Of a stretch of DNA of 25,191 nucleotides, positions 20,875 to 25,191 are shown piece by piece. The notes under the pieces are model-generated. The model worked only from the letters and a program-made list of their open reading frames with translations. It was not told where the DNA came from and ran no database searches. Source of the DNA: a virus; the IMG/VR virus record IMGVR_UViG_3300015611_000014, positions 1 to 25,191 of that record; one strand, given 5' to 3'. Numbering within the stretch: position 1 is the first letter of the stretch; each line of letters opens with the position of its first letter. The position numbers and the translations under genes are program-made.

Positions 20875-21168
20875 ATGGCAAAACAACCCGATCTCGAAGG
20901 CATGGAAGGACCTGGCGTAGGTCAAAAACGGATTCCTGAGCTGGATAAGCTTATCGACAAATATGTGGTAGCTCGCGATAAGCGCATGGAGGAGTCGCCG
21001 AAAGAGAAAGCGGCGAAAACCTTCGTCATCGAAAAACTCCTGGCCCTCAAGGACGAGATCGGTGTCGATGCCAACGGCGAGATCGTGTACCGCCACGGCG
21101 ATGAAGTTGTCAGCCTGAAACCAGGAACTCCAAAACTCAGCATCCGATCCGCACCCGAGGAAGCATGA
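20875..21168 (+). CDS. Small hypothetical acidic/basic protein (97 aa)
   Basis: MAKQPDLEGMEGPGVGQKRI onward, with a long helix (ELDKLIDKYVVARDKRMEES through EKAAKTFVIEKLL) and strand end (GEIVYRHGDEVVSLKPG). The pattern resembles small phage proteins found beside recombination genes. Function unknown. Its stop overlaps the next ATG. Confidence 0.65.
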   Translation: MAKQPDLEGMEGPGVGQKRIPELDKLIDKYVVARDKRMEESPKEKAAKTFVIEKLLALKDEIGVDANGEIVYRHGDEVVSLKPGTPKLSIRSAPEEA

Positions 21169-21452
21169 CGGCTAAGTTTAGGACCGCGGTCCCTAGAGAG
21201 GATCTTCGAGTCTGTGCCTTCGAATCTGCTGGCGTAGAGGCACCTGAAGATATTCGAGTTGAATCCTTCTGGGATGAAGAAAGGCGCGGTAATGTCATCA
21301 GGGTTGGCCGATTTACTTCCGAAGAAGATACCAGGGAAGTGTTTATTCCATTGCAGGGAAATACCGACTTCGCAAAGTTTTTTAATGCGGAGATCGCGGC
21401 TATAAAAAACCTCCTCATTGAATTGAAACTTCTGCCGCCTACGATACCATGA
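21165..21452 (+). CDS. Small hypothetical protein (95 aa)
   Basis: MTAKFRTAVPREDLRVCAFE onward; GAGG before the ATG. Alternating strands (NVIRVGRFTSEEDTREVFIP) and a C-terminal helix (FAKFFNAEIAAIKNLLIEL). No family recognised. Coupled on both sides (ATGA). Confidence 0.65.
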   Translation: MTAKFRTAVPREDLRVCAFESAGVEAPEDIRVESFWDEERRGNVIRVGRFTSEEDTREVFIPLQGNTDFAKFFNAEIAAIKNLLIELKLLPPTIP

Positions 21453-21976
21453 CAACTTACGCACGCGGCGCCTACCGGGCTCCCCGGAAACAGGAGCGTG
21501 ATGCGCCATCGATTCTGCCGAAGACGTACGATCCACATGACGGCATGATCCGGTGGCGCAGCGGCCCCATCCCTGGACAACCCGATTACGCGCTCACGAA
21601 GACAGGGGCTTGTGTCCGCACTGGCAATCGCATCCTAAACAAAAAGGAGCGCCGCCGTGACAAGGCCGCCCAGGAAAAATACAGCGAGGGCTATCGATTC
21701 GTCTGCACCTGCAAAGCCTTAACCTTTCACTTCCCGTCAAATACAAAGGTGAAGGTTAAGGGATACGAGAAGCTCCAGGAGATGGAGACGTACGAGTGCT
21801 CTGTCTGTGGCGAACACTTCGACCGCGAACGCATTGATGCCGCTGTAGCCGCGCACCATGAAAGGGAAGAGAACAAGGATAAGCCTAAGGTCGTCAACTT
21901 TCCGAAACCAATACCGCTGCCGGAAAAACTCAACATATCGCCAAACATCAACCGACCCGAAGTAGACCGAATATGA
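21449..21976 (+). CDS. Basic protein with CxC/CxxC zinc-binding features
   Basis: 175 residues. A basic N-terminus (ARGAYRAPRKQERDAP) and RILNKKERRRDKAAQEKY precede FVCTCKALTFHFP and YECSVCGEHFDRERIDAAVA, a four-cysteine set (CTC ... CSVC) with following HH. Likely one zinc site. Proline-rich end. Function unknown. Confidence 0.65.
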   Translation: MTTYARGAYRAPRKQERDAPSILPKTYDPHDGMIRWRSGPIPGQPDYALTKTGACVRTGNRILNKKERRRDKAAQEKYSEGYRFVCTCKALTFHFPSNTKVKVKGYEKLQEMETYECSVCGEHFDRERIDAAVAAHHEREENKDKPKVVNFPKPIPLPEKLNISPNINRPEVDRI

Positions 21977-22281
21977 CTCACCACCTCAAATCCTGGCCAG
22001 GAGAATTTGCCCAGGTCCAATCCGGTGCCAAGTGCCACGAGATCCGTAACTGTGACGATCGCGAATTCACCAAGGGTGACGATGTGGTCTTGCGCGAGTG
22101 GAACCCGGCTGTGTACGAAGAAAATGAACCCTGCGTCGGCCGTGAGGCCGCGGAGAAGCGCGCGTACACTGGCCGTGAAGTCCTGCGACGGATTACCTAC
22201 GTCAGCAAGGCGGGATCGTGGGGCTTGCCGTCCAATATCTGCGTCTTCAGCATAAAACCATACGAAAGGACTGACTCATGA
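21973..22281 (+). CDS. DUF3850 (ASCH-like) protein
   Basis: 102 residues with the landmarks HHLKSWPGEFAQVQSGAKCH, EIRNCDDREFTKGDDVVLRE, YTGREVLRRITYV and NICVFSI. These match DUF3850, an ASCH/PUA-like beta-barrel thought to bind RNA. Many phages carry one. ATGA overlaps both sides. Confidence 0.85.
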   Translation: MTHHLKSWPGEFAQVQSGAKCHEIRNCDDREFTKGDDVVLREWNPAVYEENEPCVGREAAEKRAYTGREVLRRITYVSKAGSWGLPSNICVFSIKPYERTDS

Positions 22282-22553
22282 CACTGACACCCATTGGCGA
22301 CCGCGTGGTCGTGGAAAGAATTGTTGATGAACAAAAAGGCGCGGTCTTCATCCCCGAGAGCGCGCGTCGGCCATCGAACTGGGCCAGGGTAATGGTGCTC
22401 GGCTCGGGACTGCCTGGATTCAAATTCATCGTTAAGAGGGGGGACCTCGTGATGTTACCACCAAATCTCCGCACCGATCTCGATTTCTACGGTCGCAAGA
22501 TCGTCGTAATCCGCGAGCAGGATCTATTTGCCATCGCCGAAGCCGCTGCATGA
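22278..22553 (+). CDS. GroES-like co-chaperonin
   Basis: 91 residues beginning MTLTPIGDRVVVERIVDEQK G, then AVFIPESARRPSNWARVMVL and VKRGDLVMLPPNLRTDLDFY G..IVVIREQDLFAIAE. This follows GroES (Cpn10) from the conserved GDRVVVE start through the mobile loop to the DLFAI end. It would cap host GroEL to help fold phage proteins, as T4 gp31 does. No GroEL gene is in the window. AAAGGA lies before the ATG. Confidence 0.85.
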   Translation: MTLTPIGDRVVVERIVDEQKGAVFIPESARRPSNWARVMVLGSGLPGFKFIVKRGDLVMLPPNLRTDLDFYGRKIVVIREQDLFAIAEAAA

Positions 22554-23125
22554 CCTCCAGGACGTTTGTTGCGGTAGACCCTGGTGGTAGCGGCGCCGTG
22601 GCCTGGAGCAACCGCCACGGGGCTTTTGTGAAGCCCATGCCTGCGACTCGGCGCGACACCATCGATCTCATCAAGGAAACGCTCTACGAGGCCGTGGACC
22701 CGATCGCGTACATGGAAAAAGTCGCAGCCTTCATCCCTGACGGCGGGGCCGCGATGATGTTCGAGTACGGCCGCAAGGTCGAGCGTCCAGGCTGCATCCT
22801 GGAAATGCTTGGTATCCGCGTCATCGAGATCATTCCCCGGTCCTGGCAAAAAGAGCTAGGGCTCGGAAAGAGCGATCGCATCTCTCCTCCGCGAATGCCC
22901 AAGGGATTCAACCCAGCCCAAAAAACTGCGTGGCGGGTGCAAAATAAGGTTGCACTCGACGCCGCCAGGGTGCATAACGCCAAAGCCAAGAGGGATTGGA
23001 AGAACCGCCTCAAAGAAGAATCCCAGCGCCGATTCCCAAAACTGAATGTAACGTTAAAAACCTGCGACGCCCTTCTCCTTCTGGACGCCGCTATAAAACT
23101 CGAAGGAGAAAAGCTGAACCTATGA
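22550..23125 (+). CDS. RuvC-like Holliday-junction resolvase
   Basis: 191 residues. FVAVDPGGSGAVAWS (Asp10) opens an RNase H-like fold, IAYMEKVAAFIPDG gives Glu56, PRSWQKELGLG follows the third strand, and KTCDALLLLDAA gives Asp173. These are the three acidic metal ligands of RuvC-type resolvases, which cut branched DNA before packaging. The central basic insert (RVHNAKAKRDWKNRLKEESQ) is unlike bacterial RuvC. ATGA-coupled. Confidence 0.8.
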   Translation: MTSRTFVAVDPGGSGAVAWSNRHGAFVKPMPATRRDTIDLIKETLYEAVDPIAYMEKVAAFIPDGGAAMMFEYGRKVERPGCILEMLGIRVIEIIPRSWQKELGLGKSDRISPPRMPKGFNPAQKTAWRVQNKVALDAARVHNAKAKRDWKNRLKEESQRRFPKLNVTLKTCDALLLLDAAIKLEGEKLNL

Positions 23126-24039
23126 GAACAAAACCGAACCTGAGTAAATTACAGCCGCACCCTCTCGGGGCACTGTTTCCTCCAATGGAAGATCCGGCCT
23201 ACGAGCAACTCGTGACTGGATTGAAAATGAACGGCTACGACAAGCGTGAACCAATGACGCTCCTCGACGGCCAGATCCTCGACGGCAACAACCGTTATAC
23301 CGGCCTCAAAAAGGCACGCATCAAACCCACTCCAGATATGTTCGAGGAGTACAGGGGCGATGACCCGATCGGATTCATCATCCAAAAGAACCTCGCCCGC
23401 CGCAATCTCACGCCCAGCCAGGCGTCCATGCTCGCGGCCAATTTGGTCGAAAAGATGGAAGCGGCCGAGAAGGCGGAGAAAGAAGCCGCTGCCGCTGCCG
23501 GAACTGCAAATTCGCAGAAAGGCGGGAAGACGAAAAAGGCCAAGGGCGCGAAAGTAACCAAAGCCGCGAAGGCCCTCAAGGTCTCCCCAAGATCTGTTGC
23601 TGCAGCCCGGAAGCTCAAGAAAAAGAACCCCAAGGCTGCCGCCGATGTTGCAGCGGGCAAAAAGACTCTGCACAAGGCGACCACGGAGGCCGAGAGGCAG
23701 CAATCTGCCGAGGACGCCAAGACCGAGGAATTCACCAAGGCCACGACCCGCATCGATAAGACGCTGGGCGTTGGATTCGCCATCAAGGCCGCAGAGACCC
23801 TGCCCTCGAAGGACATCATGAAGTTGTCGCTGCTCGATGCCGAGGAGATGAAGCGGATCAAACCCTTCATCGAAGCCGGCTGGCCGCTGAAGAAGGCGCT
23901 AGGGTATCAGTCTGTTGATCTGACTCAGGCCCATCAGATCAAGCATCTGATCGAGCGCACGATCGCGCAGGGCGGCAAATACATGCTGCACCTCGATGGC
24001 TGGATCGTCGCCGTCGAGAAGAAGCCCGACGAGGCTTGA
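23122..24039 (+). CDS. ParB-like nuclease-domain protein
   Basis: 305 residues starting at ATG 23122 (ATGA overlap). LQPHPLGALFPPMEDPAYEQ, GYDKREPMTLLDGQILDGNN RY and FIIQKNLARRNLTPSQASML form a ParB/Srx-like domain with DGNNRY (54-59) as the conserved G..R box, then a helix-turn-helix-like region. A strongly basic Ala/Lys-rich linker (KKAKGAKVTKAAKALK) follows. The C-terminus is a separate domain (MKRIKPFIEAGWPLKKALGY). Likely DNA binding; partition, modification or nuclease roles are all possible. Confidence 0.75.
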   Translation: MRTKPNLSKLQPHPLGALFPPMEDPAYEQLVTGLKMNGYDKREPMTLLDGQILDGNNRYTGLKKARIKPTPDMFEEYRGDDPIGFIIQKNLARRNLTPSQASMLAANLVEKMEAAEKAEKEAAAAAGTANSQKGGKTKKAKGAKVTKAAKALKVSPRSVAAARKLKKKNPKAAADVAAGKKTLHKATTEAERQQSAEDAKTEEFTKATTRIDKTLGVGFAIKAAETLPSKDIMKLSLLDAEEMKRIKPFIEAGWPLKKALGYQSVDLTQAHQIKHLIERTIAQGGKYMLHLDGWIVAVEKKPDEA

Positions 24040-24308
24040 TGCCAGCCAGCGAGACAGAGCAAAAGTGCGTGAACTGCGGTGACGTAGTGGGCGACAAACC
24101 CCACTACGTCCCGCAGGGCGTCATTGTGCCCGGCTTCTTCCGAATGATGTGGACCTGCAAACGCAGTCCAGAGCGAGAGGCGAAACTCCAAAAGGTCCAC
24201 GGCAAAGAATGCGAGCTACGGCGCTGTGAAAATTGTCATGAGACGATGGTTCTTCCCACGGGCAAGTGTATGCAGTGCGGGCATTACCAGGGCATTGTCG
24301 CTCTATGA
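24039..24308 (+). CDS. Small protein with two CxxC zinc sites
   Basis: 89 residues; ATG 24039 overlaps the ParB-like stop (TGATG). CVNCGDVVGDKPHYVP, TCKRSPEREAKL, CENCHETMVLP and CMQCGHYQG make two or more zinc knuckles. It is coupled to the HNH-like gene by ATGA. Confidence 0.65.
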   Translation: MPASETEQKCVNCGDVVGDKPHYVPQGVIVPGFFRMMWTCKRSPEREAKLQKVHGKECELRRCENCHETMVLPTGKCMQCGHYQGIVAL

Positions 24309-24679
24309 GCATGATCCGGCCGCGGCCGATGCCAGTATTTCCGAAACCGAAGCGTGAGCCGGTTCGACGCTTCGCCAATGGATTCCCTGTGGGTAAGCGA
24401 ACAAAGAAGCGCGAGGCCGTAAATCACAAGCTCAATCGGACTCTGCGGATCAAGGAGTGCGAGCTTAAGCTGCCGGGGTGTTGGAGGATTGTGTATCTAG
24501 GTTGGGCGCACTCAAAAAAGAGCCGGTTCCTCGTCACGCGAAAGGATTGGGAAGAGGCCGCGCGAGCGTGCCAGCACTGTCACGACATCATCGAGGCGTG
24601 GCCGCACAAGAAAATGGAAGCCTTCATCAAAGAGGTGATCGCGAAGAGAAAACCACAGGCGCCCTCCAGGAGTTACTGA
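24305..24679 (+). CDS. HNH/NinG-like nuclease
   Basis: 124 residues from ATG 24305. The N-terminus is basic (PKPKREPVRRFANGFPVGKR). ECELKLPGCWRIVYLGWAHS then SRFLVTRKDWEEAARACQHC and HDIIEAWPHKKMEAFI make a zinc-supported WAHS ... AC.HCH core seen in phage NinG/HNH proteins. A recombination role is plausible. The start overlaps the previous stop (ATGA); a longer frame from 24266 overlaps the neighbour. Confidence 0.7.
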   Translation: MSMIRPRPMPVFPKPKREPVRRFANGFPVGKRTKKREAVNHKLNRTLRIKECELKLPGCWRIVYLGWAHSKKSRFLVTRKDWEEAARACQHCHDIIEAWPHKKMEAFIKEVIAKRKPQAPSRSY

Positions 24680-24680
24680 A

Positions 24681-25191
24681 ATGATTCTCTTGACTATGCA
24701 CAGCCAGGCGTACTCCGACTTAGCTGATGCAACGCTCCCCAGTAAAACAACCTACTGCTTGCGCCACGGCATAAGTTTGATCGTCCGGGAACACCAGGAG
24801 CCAGTGAGTTGCTGGCAGCGACCCGAGGCATGGCTAGAGAGTCTCAAGAGCCTACCATTAAACGACTGGATGTTATTCATGGGGACGGACGCCATGATCA
24901 CAAATCCAGATTACGATGTACGACAACTTTGTTTCCACGATGCAGATTTTGTATTCTGCGCTGACGGAAATGGACTTCAGTGCGATGTATGGTTGATGCG
25001 CTCGTGTCCAGACACGATCAATTACATGACCCGCGTCCTTCGCCACCAAGAGGAAATCACAAGCAATGAGCAGGACGCCCTAAGTGTAGAATTGAGCGGC
25101 TGCCGCAACTACACTGAGTTCATAATCCAGCTTGGCGATCTCAAGCAAGATGGGGAACCTCCAAGCCTATCACTCCTCAATCGGCTTCAAG
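24681..25191 (+). CDS. GT-A glycosyltransferase (GT34-like), 3' end beyond window
   Basis: At least 170 residues, open to the window edge, not closed by a stop. AGGAG lies before the ATG. MILLTMHSQAYSDLADATLP, YCLRHGISLIVREHQE and NDWMLFMGTDAMITNPDYD carry a Rossmann-like start and a D-x-D-like GTDAM box (Asp70). DGNGLQCDVWLMRS then NEQDALSVE matches the G.N.G..L.R and Q.D.A motifs of GMA12/MNN10-like (GT34) galactosyltransferases. Donor and acceptor are unknown; modification of phage DNA, capsid or host surface are all possible. Confidence 0.7.
   Translation, partial: MILLTMHSQAYSDLADATLPSKTTYCLRHGISLIVREHQEPVSCWQRPEAWLESLKSLPLNDWMLFMGTDAMITNPDYDVRQLCFHDADFVFCADGNGLQCDVWLMRSCPDTINYMTRVLRHQEEITSNEQDALSVELSGCRNYTEFIIQLGDLKQDGEPPSLSLLNRLQ

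Noticed and set aside
23295-23870. Minus-strand 191-codon frame
   Set aside because: Antisense to the Lys/Ala-rich linker of the ParB-like gene; low complexity (Ala/Phe/Ser) and no site.

Overview
This window reads as one contiguous piece of a tailed double-stranded DNA bacteriophage (Caudoviricetes) genome. The hallmarks are a GpA-family terminase large subunit, a Nu1-like small subunit, a DnaB-type helicase, a RecT-like annealing protein, a RuvC-like resolvase, several HNH nucleases and dense packing of short, mostly overlapping genes. No portal, capsid or tail gene is present, so structural genes must lie elsewhere. I see no tRNA, rRNA, CRISPR array, integrase or insertion sequence. The host cannot be named from the sequence. 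A moderate-GC bacterium is likely.

The genome is split into two divergently transcribed arms around a roughly 190-base regulatory gap at 6694-6880. The left arm (1-6693, minus strand) holds about twenty very short genes, nearly all unknown. Exceptions are an HNH nuclease (6163-6693) and a small protein-tyrosine-phosphatase-like protein (4576-4971). Left-arm genes are joined by ATGA overlaps or by short leaders carrying a recurring CCAA..GAAAGGA motif. The arm contains a paralogous gene pair, an 80-base intergenic repeat in two copies, a frame broken by one in-frame TAA (1467-1724), and a lone plus-strand ORF (473-772).

The right arm (6881-25191, plus strand) starts with packaging: small terminase, a PD-(D/E)XK-like nuclease, large terminase. 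It passes directly to DNA metabolism: a coiled-coil protein, a RecT-like protein, a MazG-like pyrophosphohydrolase, DUF1643, zinc-binding proteins, an HNH nuclease, a DnaD/O-like replication protein and the DnaB helicase. A third section carries a KhpA-like KH-domain protein, a SWIM zinc-finger protein, a DUF3850/ASCH-like protein, a GroES-like co-chaperonin, a RuvC-like resolvase, a ParB-like protein, an HNH/NinG-like nuclease and the start of a GT-A glycosyltransferase. Most right-arm genes overlap by 1-4 bases and many lack a Shine-Dalgarno sequence, which suggests translational coupling. Four of the five right-arm gaps longer than 25 bases carry TTGACA on the coding strand and probably mark promoters.

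Most worth a second look: the ATGA-linked frame interrupted by TAA; a 21-base perfect match between that frame and the DUF1643 gene in the other arm; the duplicated gene and intergenic cassettes of the left arm; and the unusual RNA/protein-homeostasis set (KH, SWIM, ASCH-like, GroES) downstream of the helicase.
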